DNA of 64,000 nt from Streptomyces sp. NBC_01788 (GTDB lineage: Bacteria > Actinomycetota > Actinomycetes > Streptomycetales > Streptomycetaceae), in the NCBI RefSeq assembly GCF_035917575.1, contig NZ_CP109090.1:6510001-6574000 (forward strand), given 5' to 3'. The position numbers were made by a program, and so were the translations under genes. Below, piece after piece: positions 6,593-14,821 of this stretch (position 1 is its first letter; each line of letters starts with the position of its first letter). The notes under the pieces were generated by a model. That model was not told the DNA's origin. It did not search any database and saw only the letters and a list, made by a program, of their open reading frames with translations.

Positions 6593-7937
6593 CCGTGTCT
6601 CCGCCGCGATGGGTGCCGGCGCGCGCCGGCGGGACAGTGCCCCGCTGGGGCTGGATGAGTGGGCGCAGTTCTTCACGTTCGGCGGTCTGAACTATCCGAT
6701 GGTTCAGACGACGATGAACGCGATCAACGAGGAACAGATCGCGCTCACCTCGTCAGCAGCCTTCAAGAGCAACGGGCCCGTGTTCGCCCTGGTCGTCGCC
6801 AGGCTGCAGGTGTTCTCCCAGGTGCGGTTCCAGTGGACCCGCTTCGAAGCCGGACAGCCCACCAGCCTCTTCGGATCCACGGAGCTGGGGGTGCTGGAGC
6901 GGCCGTGGCCGGGCGGCACCACCGGCGACCTGCTCGCCCGCATGGAGGTCGACGCCTCCCTCGCCGGGAACGCCTACATCCGCCGCACACGAGCGGACCG
7001 GCTGAACCGGCTGCGCCCGGACTGGGTCATCGTCGTCCTCGGCTCGAAGGAGAACGCCGACCACCCGTCCGAGGCCGCAGACGTCGAAGTCGTCGGGCAC
7101 GTCTACGACCCGCCCTCCGGGCCGATGAAGTTCTTCCCCATCGACGGCAGCGAGGGCCGTATCGCGCACTACGCGCCGCTGCCCGACCCCGACTTCCACT
7201 TCCTCGGCCAGTCGTGGATCACCCCCGTCATCCGGGAGATGCAGGGCGACAGCCTCGCCACCGAGCACAAGGCGCGCTTCCTGACGAACGCCGCCACACC
7301 GAACATGGCGATCAAGTTCGACCCGTCGGTGTCGCTGAAGCAGGTCCGCGACTTCAAGGAGCTCATGGAGGCCGAGCACAAGGGCGCCTGGAACGCCTAC
7401 AAGACCCTGTACCTGGGCGGCGGCGCGGACGCGAAGGTCATCGGCAAGGACTTCCGCGAACTCGACTTCGCCGCAACGCAGGGCAAGGGCGAGTCCCGGC
7501 TCGCCGCCGCAGCTGGCGTCCCCCCGTCCTGGGTCGGGTTTTCCGAAGGCCTCCAGGGGTCAAGTCTGAACGCCGGAAACTTCACGGCCGCACGCCGCCG
7601 CTTCGCCGACGGCACCATGCAACACCTGTGGAGCAACGCGTCCGCGAGCCTGGAGCCCCTCCTCACCCCGCCCGACGCCGGCGCGAGCCTCTGGTTCGAC
7701 ACCAAGGCCGTCGCGTTCATGCGCGAAGACGCCGGCGACCGGGCCGCGATCGCGCAGAAGGAAGCCTCCACCATCACCGCCCTCGTCAGGGACGGGTTCA
7801 CCGCCCAGTCCGCGATCGACGCGGTCATGAACCAGGACTGGACCAGGCTCCAGCACACGGGCCTGACCTCCGTGCAGCTGCAACGCCCCACCGACGGCGT
7901 CCAGCCCATGCCGAAAATGGAAGGAGCCGGCCCGTGA
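6579..7937 (+). CDS. Phage portal protein (HK97-like)
   Basis: 452 residues, the usual length for HK97-type portals. Typical features are the N-terminal helical entry, the conserved block around GNAYIRR (about residues 127-133) and the middle section EHKARFLTNAATPNMAIKF that precedes the stem and clip helices. The dodecamer forms the DNA entry and exit channel and the docking site for terminase and connector. The GTG start overlaps the small membrane protein; the stop overlaps the protease GTG, preceded by AAGGAG at 7921-7926, so the genes are coupled. Confidence 0.93.
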   Translation: MGLLDRVSAAMGAGARRRDSAPLGLDEWAQFFTFGGLNYPMVQTTMNAINEEQIALTSSAAFKSNGPVFALVVARLQVFSQVRFQWTRFEAGQPTSLFGSTELGVLERPWPGGTTGDLLARMEVDASLAGNAYIRRTRADRLNRLRPDWVIVVLGSKENADHPSEAADVEVVGHVYDPPSGPMKFFPIDGSEGRIAHYAPLPDPDFHFLGQSWITPVIREMQGDSLATEHKARFLTNAATPNMAIKFDPSVSLKQVRDFKELMEAEHKGAWNAYKTLYLGGGADAKVIGKDFRELDFAATQGKGESRLAAAAGVPPSWVGFSEGLQGSSLNAGNFTAARRRFADGTMQHLWSNASASLEPLLTPPDAGASLWFDTKAVAFMREDAGDRAAIAQKEASTITALVRDGFTAQSAIDAVMNQDWTRLQHTGLTSVQLQRPTDGVQPMPKMEGAGP

Positions 7938-10435
7938 CCGGACAGCTCTACTCGCGCGTATTCGCGCTGGACGACATCGCCATCCGGGCCGGCGGGGACG
8001 GCCGCACTGTCACCGCATACGCCGCCGTCTTCGACAGCCCTGCCGAGATCCGCGACCAGGACGGCCACTACCAGGAGCAGATCTCCCGCAGCGCGTTCGA
8101 CAAGACGCTGAAGGAGCGCGCCGGCCGCGTCGGCGTGTTCTACAACCACGCCCGCACCCTGCACGGCACCCCCAGCGAGAAGGGCTCGGTGCCGATCGGG
8201 ACGCCGCTGGAGGTCCGCCCCGACGGGCGCGGCCTGCTCACCGTCACCCGGTACAACAAGACGCCGCTGGCGGACGACGTCCTCGAGGCGATCCGCAACG
8301 GGGACATCACCGGGCAGTCCTTCACCGGACGGTTCATCAAGTCCGACCCGAAGGGCCCCTACCTGCCGGCGCGGGCCGGTGACCTGACGCTGGTCACGCG
8401 GCAGGAGATCGCGCTGATCGAGTACGGGCCCACCCCGATCCCCGCCTACCACGACGCCGAGATCGTCGGAGTGCGAGCGGACGGCACCGCCGCCGACCGG
8501 GGCAACATCGACACCCCCAACGCCGCCGACCTGAACACCGAGGCCCGCGCCTACGCGGCCGCTGAGGGCTGGGCGATGGAAGACGGCTCGTATCCGGTCC
8601 GGCCGCTGGAGATGCACGGCCGCCAGGACCTCGAAGCCGCCATCCACGCCGTCGGCCGCGGCTCCGGATCCCACGACCAGATCCGCGCGCACATCGTCAA
8701 GCGCGCCCACGCCCTCGGCCTCCAGGCGCTCATCCCCGCCGACTGGCCGGGCACCCCCACGACTTCCGGCGGCAGCACGACCGGCACCGCCGCCGGCAAC
8801 ACGACCAGCACTTCGGGCCGGACCGAGCCCGCCAACGGCACTCCAGCCGCCCCCAGCACTGGAGCCGCCACCGGCAGGACCGAGACCACGCACGGAGCCG
8901 CGACCGAGCCGCGAACGCACTCGGTGACCACCCAGACCAGCACATCCCGGGAGGGAACCATGGACGACCGCATGACGGTCGAAGAGCGCGCCGCGCGCCA
9001 GAGCGAGATCCGGGCGCGGCTCCAGGAGATCGAGGGCGAATACTCGGGCGCGACGATGCCCGACGAGATCCAGACCGAGTGGAACGGGCTCCTGGAGGAA
9101 AACGACGAGCACGGGCGGGCCATCGCCGAGTCCGAGCTGCGCAGCGCCCAGCTGCGTGCCGTGCTCGACAACCCGACCGCGACCGAGCGGGTGGCCCCCA
9201 CGACGGTCGGCTACGGCGGCCGCGCCCCGGCAGTCATCACCACCCGGGACATCTACGACCTGACCGAGGCCCGTTCGCAGGCGCGCTCCCTGGAGGAGCT
9301 GCCGGGCATCTACCGGGACCGGGCGATGCGCGCCATTGAGCTGTCGCAGTTCCCGGGCATGGAGTCCCGGGAGGACGCGCAGACCCGCGCGGCCTACCTG
9401 GTGGAGACCATCGACGACGAGCACGGCACGCTCGCCCGGCGCATGCTCCAGACCGGCAGCCCCGTCTACAACCGGGCGTTCGGCAAGATGATCAGCGCGC
9501 TGTCGCAGAACGGGCTCACCGCGGAGGAGTCCCGCGCGCTCCAGCTCGGTGTCGACGCGTCCGGCGGCTTCGCGGTCCCGTTCCAGCTGGACCCCACCGT
9601 CATCCTGACGAGCGATGGCACGATCAACCCGCTGCGGGAGGTCGCGCGGATCGAGCAGATCGTCGGCAAGGAGTGGGATGGCGTCACCTCCGCCGGCGTC
9701 ACCGTCACGCGTGGCGCGGAGAACGACGAGGCCCCCGACTCGTCGCCGACCCTCGCCCAGCCCAAGGTAGTCACGCAGCGCGTCCAGGGCTTCGTGCCGT
9801 TCAGCGTGGAGATCGAGCGGTCGTGGAACGCGATGCGCTCCGAGATCACCATGCTGCTCCAGGACGCCAAGGACACCGAAGAGGCGACTTCGTTCGTTCT
9901 CGGTGACGGCACCGGCACGAACGCAGGCGGCATCATCGGCACCCTGCCGTCGAACCGCCGTGTCTCCTCCGCTGCGACCGGCACCCTCAGCGTCCCCGAC
10001 GACATCTACGCCGTCGAGGAGTCGCTGGCGCCCCGCTTCCGGGCCCGCGCGTCGTGGCTCGGCAACAAGAGCATCTACAACCGGATCAAGTCCGTCGCGG
10101 CCACCATGGGCGGCCTGTCCAACGACCTGTGGGCGCGGCTCGGTGCGGGCCTGCCGCCGGAGCTGGCTGGCTACGCCGCCCGCGAGCTGTCCTCGATGAA
10201 GGACTCGATCGCACCCAGCGGCGGCGGGAACAACCTGGTGCTGCTGTTCGGCGACTACAAGCGGGGCTTCCTCATCGTCGACCGCATCGGCATGAGCATC
10301 GAGCTCGTCCCGCACCTGTTCGGGCCGAACGGCCGCCCGACCGGCCAGCGCGGCATCTACGCCTACTGGGGCAACAACTCCAAGATCCTCGTCCCGCAGG
10401 CGCTGCGCGCCCTGAACGTCGTCAGCCCCGCCTGA
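7934..10435 (+). CDS. Prohead protease fused in frame to the major capsid protein
   Basis: 833 residues. Residues 1 to about 180 are an HK97-type (S78) prohead protease: FYNHARTLHG with likely catalytic His72 and TGQSFTG with likely Ser129. A helical module follows (HGRQDLEAAIHAVGRG ... ALGLQALIPADW), then a Thr/Gly/Ala-rich linker at about 275-335. From about residue 343 (MDDRMTVEERAARQ) come a coiled delta-domain and the HK97-fold capsid protein, with PVYNRAFGKMI, LQLGVDASGG and the C-terminal LVPHLFGPNG region. The protease would process scaffold and capsid during maturation. An in-frame ATG at 8960 with its own ribosome site could give free capsid protein of 491 residues. Confidence 0.92.
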   Translation: MTGQLYSRVFALDDIAIRAGGDGRTVTAYAAVFDSPAEIRDQDGHYQEQISRSAFDKTLKERAGRVGVFYNHARTLHGTPSEKGSVPIGTPLEVRPDGRGLLTVTRYNKTPLADDVLEAIRNGDITGQSFTGRFIKSDPKGPYLPARAGDLTLVTRQEIALIEYGPTPIPAYHDAEIVGVRADGTAADRGNIDTPNAADLNTEARAYAAAEGWAMEDGSYPVRPLEMHGRQDLEAAIHAVGRGSGSHDQIRAHIVKRAHALGLQALIPADWPGTPTTSGGSTTGTAAGNTTSTSGRTEPANGTPAAPSTGAATGRTETTHGAATEPRTHSVTTQTSTSREGTMDDRMTVEERAARQSEIRARLQEIEGEYSGATMPDEIQTEWNGLLEENDEHGRAIAESELRSAQLRAVLDNPTATERVAPTTVGYGGRAPAVITTRDIYDLTEARSQARSLEELPGIYRDRAMRAIELSQFPGMESREDAQTRAAYLVETIDDEHGTLARRMLQTGSPVYNRAFGKMISALSQNGLTAEESRALQLGVDASGGFAVPFQLDPTVILTSDGTINPLREVARIEQIVGKEWDGVTSAGVTVTRGAENDEAPDSSPTLAQPKVVTQRVQGFVPFSVEIERSWNAMRSEITMLLQDAKDTEEATSFVLGDGTGTNAGGIIGTLPSNRRVSSAATGTLSVPDDIYAVEESLAPRFRARASWLGNKSIYNRIKSVAATMGGLSNDLWARLGAGLPPELAGYAARELSSMKDSIAPSGGGNNLVLLFGDYKRGFLIVDRIGMSIELVPHLFGPNGRPTGQRGIYAYWGNNSKILVPQALRALNVVSPA
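8949..8962 (+). promoter_or_regulatory. Internal ribosome site and start for free major capsid protein
   Basis: GGGAGGGAACC stands directly before ATG 8960, in frame with the protease. This is stronger than most starts in the operon and falls exactly at the head of the capsid delta-domain. Confidence 0.5.
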
Positions 10436-10491
10436 TCCGCGCCGGGCCCCGGCCACACGGCCGGGGCCCGACCTCATGAAAGGAGCCTGCG

Positions 10492-10920
10492 ATGGCAGGA
10501 GAGATCCTCGTCGCGAAGGTGAGCGCGTCCGTGATCCACGGCGGGCGCACCATCATCCTGACGGCCGGGAAGACGACCGTGCGGGCCGGGCACGCGCTGC
10601 TGACCGGCCGCGAGCACATGTTCATGCCGCTCCACGTCGACTACGACGTCGAGGCCGCGGGGGAGCCGGGTGACGACTCGGGCGGGGAGCCGGAAGGGGC
10701 CTTGGCCCAGACGATGCGCGCGAGCGTCGCTCCCGACGACACCGAGGCCGCCCCCGAGGACGCCGAGTCGGAGCCGGAGCAGGCCCCCGAACCGGAGCCG
10801 GCGCCGCGGCCGGACGCGAAGACCGTACGGGCGTGGGCGGCCGAGAACGGCGTCGATGTGCCCGCCCGCGGCAAGATCCCCGACAGCGTGTACGAGCAGT
10901 ACCAGGCCGCGCAGGACTGA
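10492..10920 (+). CDS. Head-module protein with Lsr2-like C-terminal DNA-binding motif
   Basis: 142 residues. The N-terminus (residues 1-50) is a small beta-rich segment. Residues about 55-105 are disordered, acidic and Pro/Glu-rich. The end (KTVRAWAAENGVDVPARGKI to the C-terminus, about residues 110-140) closely follows the layout of the DNA-binding domain of actinobacterial Lsr2: helix, turn with an RG-basic triplet, helix with tyrosines. In Lsr2 the triplet is RGR and grips the AT minor groove; here it is RGK. A good AAGGAG precedes the ATG. It lies between capsid and connector, so it may touch packaged DNA or mimic the host silencer. Confidence 0.65.
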   Translation: MAGEILVAKVSASVIHGGRTIILTAGKTTVRAGHALLTGREHMFMPLHVDYDVEAAGEPGDDSGGEPEGALAQTMRASVAPDDTEAAPEDAESEPEQAPEPEPAPRPDAKTVRAWAAENGVDVPARGKIPDSVYEQYQAAQD

Positions 10921-10923
10921 CGC

Positions 10924-11445
10924 ATGGCCATCGTCACGCTCGCCGAGGTCAAGGCGCAGCTGAACAACGTGGACGACACGGACGATGACACTGAGCTGAT
11001 GCTGTACGCGGACGCTGCCACCAGCGCCCTCGAGGAGCACAAGCACGAGGTCATCGAGCGCCGGGAGTTCACCGAACAGGTCACCGCCGGGGGATCGGTG
11101 CTTCGGCTGTCCCACACCCCTGTCGTCGACCTGGTCTCGGTGGTCGGCGTGGACAGCGGGCAGGAGTGGGACACGTCCCGGCTGCGTGTGAGCCCGTCCG
11201 GGCTGGTGCGTGTCCTGTCCGGCCCGGCACTAGTGGGCGCCCTGGAGTTCACTTACACGGCGGGGCCCGCGGTGCCACGGCCGGGCGAGAAGCTGGCAGC
11301 GCTGATCGTCATCCAGCACCTGTGGGAGACGCAGCGCGGCCGCGCCGGCGCCGTCTATGCCGGCGACGTCGTGGTCCCGGCCGGATACGCCATCCCGAAC
11401 CGCGCGGCCGAACTCCTGGGCGCGCCCACCCCGGTGGTGGCGTAG
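10924..11445 (+). CDS. Head-tail connector (gp6-like adaptor)
   Basis: 173 residues. The pattern (VTLAEVKAQLNNVDDTDDDT, then a helical TSALEEHKHEVIERREFTE and a beta-rich middle ending in a helix) matches gp6/gp15-type adaptor proteins that sit under the portal. It begins 3 bp after the previous stop. The order portal, protease-capsid, adaptor, completion protein is the usual siphovirus order. Confidence 0.75.
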   Translation: MAIVTLAEVKAQLNNVDDTDDDTELMLYADAATSALEEHKHEVIERREFTEQVTAGGSVLRLSHTPVVDLVSVVGVDSGQEWDTSRLRVSPSGLVRVLSGPALVGALEFTYTAGPAVPRPGEKLAALIVIQHLWETQRGRAGAVYAGDVVVPAGYAIPNRAAELLGAPTPVVA

Positions 11446-11919
11446 ATGGCCAGCCCCAGCCCGTCCCGCGTCCCGCAGCTCATCGACAACTACCTGGCCC
11501 GCCTCGCCGCCGCACCTGGCCTGTCCGGCGTGAAGATCGTGGACGGGCCTCTCGTCAGTCTCTCCGGGGCCAGGGAGTGGCTGTTCGTCGGCTACGACGG
11601 CGACCCGGAAGGCGAGGCCAACGTCGCCTCGACCACGCAGACGTGGGCGGGCCTGGGCGCTCGCGCGAAGAACGAGGAGATCCAGCTGACCTGCGCAATC
11701 CTCGTGCGGAGGGGGTCCACCGCCGTCAGGCCGCTGCGGGACCGCGCGTTCGCGATCTTCGCCGAGGCCGAGGCCGTCGTGCGGGCTGATCCGTCCCTCG
11801 GCCTGCCCCCACCAACGGTGTGCAGCATCACCGAGACCGCCTTCAGCGCGCCGCAGACCGACAAAGGCATCGAAGGCCGGCTGGCATTCACTCTCGCCAC
11901 CCTCCCAACCCGTATCTGA
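11446..11919 (+). CDS. Tail terminator or head-tail joining protein
   Basis: 157 residues, starting directly after the stop of the adaptor gene. N-terminal helix (VPQLIDNYLARLAAAPGL), then beta strands ending in a typical FTLATLP strand. Proteins with this layout and position usually complete the tail end that binds the head. No diagnostic motif, so position and size carry most of the weight. Confidence 0.55.
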   Translation: MASPSPSRVPQLIDNYLARLAAAPGLSGVKIVDGPLVSLSGAREWLFVGYDGDPEGEANVASTTQTWAGLGARAKNEEIQLTCAILVRRGSTAVRPLRDRAFAIFAEAEAVVRADPSLGLPPPTVCSITETAFSAPQTDKGIEGRLAFTLATLPTRI

Positions 11920-11939
11920 CCCCCAGCAAGGAGAACCCC

Positions 11940-12203
11940 ATGGGCGCCGTACGCCTGCGCAACCTCGGGGAGGCCGTGCACCTGTACGCGCCCCCCGGGA
12001 GCCCCCAAAGCCTGCCCGTCGACGCCGGGCAGGTCATCACCGTCGCCGGGCCGATGACGGAGACCGACGACGCCTACGTCTGCGGCGCGGACGGCCACGA
12101 GCGCGCCTTCCCCAAGTCGCAGTGGGCCGTCGAAGCACCGCCGGCCCGCGCCAAGAAGACCGCCGCCACGGCGGCTGCTGAAGAGAAGGGCGGCGACAGC
12201 TGA
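11940..12203 (+). CDS. Small head-tail region protein (87 aa)
   Basis: Starts at ATG 11940 with AAGGAG 6 nt upstream. Beta-rich N-terminus (VRLRNLGEAVHLYAPPG), with VDAGQVITVAG and a basic/Ala-rich tail. Similar small proteins occur between completion and tail tube genes in actinophages. Its stop overlaps the start of the tail tube gene (TGATG). Function unknown; a minor connector or tube-assembly factor is plausible. Confidence 0.6.
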   Translation: MGAVRLRNLGEAVHLYAPPGSPQSLPVDAGQVITVAGPMTETDDAYVCGADGHERAFPKSQWAVEAPPARAKKTAATAAAEEKGGDS

Positions 12204-13228
12204 TGCCTACCGGATCCGGGCTGGACGCCCAGCTGGTCGTAGCGGAGGAATCCGTGTGGGGCACCAGCGTGACCCCCACCGCCGCCTACGAGTTCAACGA
12301 CGAAGGCCTGAAACTCGAACCCAGCTTCCTTGAGCCCACGGGCCTGGGGGCGGGCCGCAAGTACAAGCGGGCGAGCAGGGTCAGCATCTCCCGCCGTTCG
12401 GTGTCCGGCGACGTCACCATGGAGCACTCGACTCGCGGCATGGGCCTGTGGTGGAAGCACGCCCTGGCCTCCAACGCCACCCCGGTGCAGGTCGCCGACG
12501 GTGACGCCTACGAGCAGGTCCACGTCCCGGGCGACTTCCGCGGCAAGGGTCTCACGGTGCAGGTGGGCCGGCCGGAGCCGTCGACCGGCCTGGTCCGCCC
12601 GTTCACGTACTCCGGCTGCAAGGTGTCGCAGTGGGAGTTCACCGTCTCCGACAACGGCATCCCCACGCTGAAGCTGACGGTGGACGGCCGCGACGAGGAC
12701 ACCACGAAGGCGCTCGCCGCCGCCGCCTACCCGGCCGGCGCGCACGTTTTCTCCTTCGCTGGGGCGTCCCTCAAGCTGGGCGGCACCGCCGCCACATCGT
12801 CGGGAAAGACCACGGTGACCGGCGCGCAGGCGATCGCCACCGTCGTCACCGAGGTGTCGGTGTCCGGTGAGGCGCCCATGGCCACGGAGCGGTTCGGCAT
12901 CGGCAACAGCGGCTTGAAGGCGGAGCAGCTGGAGAACGACACCCCCACCATCACCGGGTCGCTGAGCGCGGAATTCAACAAGACCGAGCTGTACGACCAG
13001 TTCGTCGCGAACGCGACCATGCCGCTCGTGCTGGCCCTGGAGGGTGAGGAGATCGAGTCCGGGCAGCGGGAGCTCCTGGAGATCATCCTCCCCGCCACCA
13101 AGATCAAGGCGGCAGCGCCGAACGTCGGCGGCCCCGACATCGTCGAGATGAGCACGGACTTCGAGGCCTACGACGACGAGGTCAACCCCCCGATCCAGGT
13201 CCGCATCATCGCGAAGGACACCGCATGA
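12203..13228 (+). CDS. Major tail tube protein
   Basis: 341 residues. Opens with GLDAQLVVAEESVWGTSVTP and contains FNDEGLKLEPSFLEPTG, the signature region of actinophage tail tube proteins, followed by repeated beta strands (VSGDVTMEHSTRGMG, PTITGSLSAEFNKTELYD). It would polymerise as rings around the tape measure. Coupled to the preceding gene (TGATG) and to the tail chaperone (ATGA overlap). Confidence 0.85.
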   Translation: MPTGSGLDAQLVVAEESVWGTSVTPTAAYEFNDEGLKLEPSFLEPTGLGAGRKYKRASRVSISRRSVSGDVTMEHSTRGMGLWWKHALASNATPVQVADGDAYEQVHVPGDFRGKGLTVQVGRPEPSTGLVRPFTYSGCKVSQWEFTVSDNGIPTLKLTVDGRDEDTTKALAAAAYPAGAHVFSFAGASLKLGGTAATSSGKTTVTGAQAIATVVTEVSVSGEAPMATERFGIGNSGLKAEQLENDTPTITGSLSAEFNKTELYDQFVANATMPLVLALEGEEIESGQRELLEIILPATKIKAAAPNVGGPDIVEMSTDFEAYDDEVNPPIQVRIIAKDTA

Positions 13229-13662
13229 TCATCAAGCTGACCGTGCAGGGCGCCGTCTACGAGGTCGACGCCCAGCGACTGCTGCTCGCCGAAGCGCGCG
13301 AGCTGAAGACGTACACCGGGTTCACACCCCCGAGGTGGTTCGAGGCGCTCGACGACGCCGACCCGGACGCGACCGCCTACCTCATCTACCTGGCCAAGAA
13401 GCGGGCGGGGGAGGCGTTGCGGTACAGCGACCTGGACAGCCTCGACTACGCGGACATCGAGCTCGACATCATCGAGCCCGGCAACGCCGACGGCGAGAGT
13501 CAGGGCGAGGCGGCGGCCGCGGGTGAGGGCGCTGCGGGGGCGGGGCCGGACCCTACGCCGGCCTCTGGCCAGAGTGGGACGATCCCGAGCGACGGTACTG
13601 GGAGTACCTCGGTGCCCTCGCCTACCGCTTCAAGTACACCCCAGCCGACATTGGCGCCCTGA
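13225..13662 (+). CDS. Tail assembly chaperone, short form (G-type)
   Basis: 145 residues. The first 90 form a compact domain (MIIKLTVQGAVYEVDAQRLL ... YSDLDSLDYADIELD). From about residue 95 the in-frame sequence degrades into Gly, Ala, Ser, Thr and Pro, typical of reading through a frameshift region. The position between tail tube and tape measure is diagnostic for the lambda G/GT pair, which coats the tape measure while the tube assembles. Confidence 0.75.
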   Translation: MIIKLTVQGAVYEVDAQRLLLAEARELKTYTGFTPPRWFEALDDADPDATAYLIYLAKKRAGEALRYSDLDSLDYADIELDIIEPGNADGESQGEAAAAGEGAAGAGPDPTPASGQSGTIPSDGTGSTSVPSPTASSTPQPTLAP

Positions 13663-13733
13663 CGCTGGACGAGTTCGACGTGCTCGCCGAACTCTGCGAC
13701 CAGCTCGCGAAGGAGTACGACGTCGACGACTAG
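13225..13733 (+). CDS. Tail assembly chaperone, frameshifted form (GT-type)
   Basis: After a stop at 13524-13526, the -1 frame is open to TAG 13731-13733 and encodes protein-like sequence: YAGLWPEWDDPERRYWEYLG, then YRFKYTPADIGALTLDEFDV and a charged end. This is the usual extension of actinophage chaperones. The switch must come after 13526 and before about 13556. Candidate slip sites are the guanine runs at 13536-13539 (G GGG before GCG) and 13542-13545 (G GGG before CCG); neither is an ideal X-XXY-YYZ heptamer. Confidence 0.65.
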
Positions 13734-14116
13734 GAGGCGTCGGCGGTCTGCGGCTCACCAAGCCGCAGACCGCACTCGGGGCAACGCGCGTTCCGTTCGG
13801 CGGCCTCATTCGCCTTCCCAGCCGCCCCGCCCACAGCCAGGAAGACCACGAACGCGATCAGCACGGCGAACGCGTGCGGGTGCGCCCACCCGGTCCGGGC
13901 GATCGCGACCGGCCACAGCACGATGCCCGCGGCCCCGTGCACGGTGGCGTCGGAGAAGGTGTGCATCGCGGCGACGAGACACGCTGCAAGCGACGCGAGC
14001 GCCCACAGCACGACCCACATGAGCACGCTCACCCAGCCGTCCTTCACGACTGGCTTCACGTCCTGGCCGCAGTGCCGGCAGTGCTCAACCATCTTGGCTC
14101 TCGACTTGCTGGCCAT
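13730..14116 (-). CDS. Membrane protein with two zinc-ribbon ends, inserted against the tail operon
   Basis: 128 residues on the strand opposite to all surrounding phage genes. The N-terminus carries CRHCG (about residues 13-17), the C-terminus CPECG (about 113-117). Between them lie two to three hydrophobic segments (about residues 29-52, 60-75 and 81-97). The ends would form one split zinc ribbon on the cytoplasmic side. Its stop overlaps the TAG of the chaperone extension within a CTAG palindrome. An extra, oppositely directed gene in a structural operon is the classical form of a moron, often expressed in the lysogen. Family unknown. Confidence 0.7.
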   Translation of the reverse strand: MASKSRAKMVEHCRHCGQDVKPVVKDGWVSVLMWVVLWALASLAACLVAAMHTFSDATVHGAAGIVLWPVAIARTGWAHPHAFAVLIAFVVFLAVGGAAGKANEAAERNARCPECGLRLGEPQTADAS

Positions 14117-14203
14117 CTCTCAACCCCCAGATTTCCGGCCTGTTCCGCCGGATGCTCCCACCAGGCGTATACCCGGTCAACTCGATCACCAGGGGGAGGG
14201 TTC

Positions 14204-14683
14204 ATGGTTGCAGGGCTGGAACTGCGCACCGGCAAGGAGCTGAAGCGGATCGCTTCCGAGCTGCGGCGCATGAACGAGCCGGAGTTGAAGAAGCGGTTCT
14301 CCAGGGAGCTGCGCGAGGCGGCGAAGCCGATGGTGCCCGCGGTGCGTAAGGCGATCCGGGAGATCCCCTCCAAACGCCGGTACACGGCATCCGGGCTGCG
14401 CGGCCGCATGTCCAAGGCCACGAAGCTCGAGGTTCGCACCAGCGGCCGGGACGCTGGCGTCCGTATCCGCGTGGACGGCCGGAAGATGCCCGACAAGGAG
14501 AAGGCTCTCCAGAGCTACATGGAGGGCGTCAAGCCGCGCTGGCGGCACCCGGTGTTCGGCCACGACGTCTGGGTGCAGCAGCCGGCCAAGCCGTACTTCT
14601 TCAAAACGGTTGACCGGCTGGGGCAGCAGACCCGACGGAACGTGAACAAGGCCATCGACCAGGTGGCCAAGGACATCACGTAG
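14204..14683 (+). CDS. HK97 gp10-like tail completion or minor tail protein
   Basis: 159 residues from ATG 14204, which follows GGGGGAGGG. Highly basic and helical at the start (ELRTGKELKRIASELRRMNE), with a later AKPYFFKTVDRL close to the end. That PxFxxxxxx helix ending is typical of gp10-like proteins. These are normally encoded before the tail tube, so the location after the chaperones is unusual. A 138-bp gap (14684-14821) with no gene follows before the tape measure. Confidence 0.6.
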   Translation: MVAGLELRTGKELKRIASELRRMNEPELKKRFSRELREAAKPMVPAVRKAIREIPSKRRYTASGLRGRMSKATKLEVRTSGRDAGVRIRVDGRKMPDKEKALQSYMEGVKPRWRHPVFGHDVWVQQPAKPYFFKTVDRLGQQTRRNVNKAIDQVAKDIT

Positions 14684-14821
14684 CAGCAGATGAGGCCCGG
14701 CGCCGCTGCGCTGGGCGGCCTGATCGGGTGCTCGCCTCTCGCTGAGCCCCTCTCCTTCTCTGATCCATCCTGACCGGCGGTTCCGCCGCGTCCCGACCCC
14801 TTCGAGGGGAGGTGCCGCGGC

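Noticed and set aside
4289..6676. 795-codon open frame on the minus strand opposite terminase
   Set aside because: Arg/Pro-rich shadow caused by GC-rich codon positions; the + strand carries a clear terminase.
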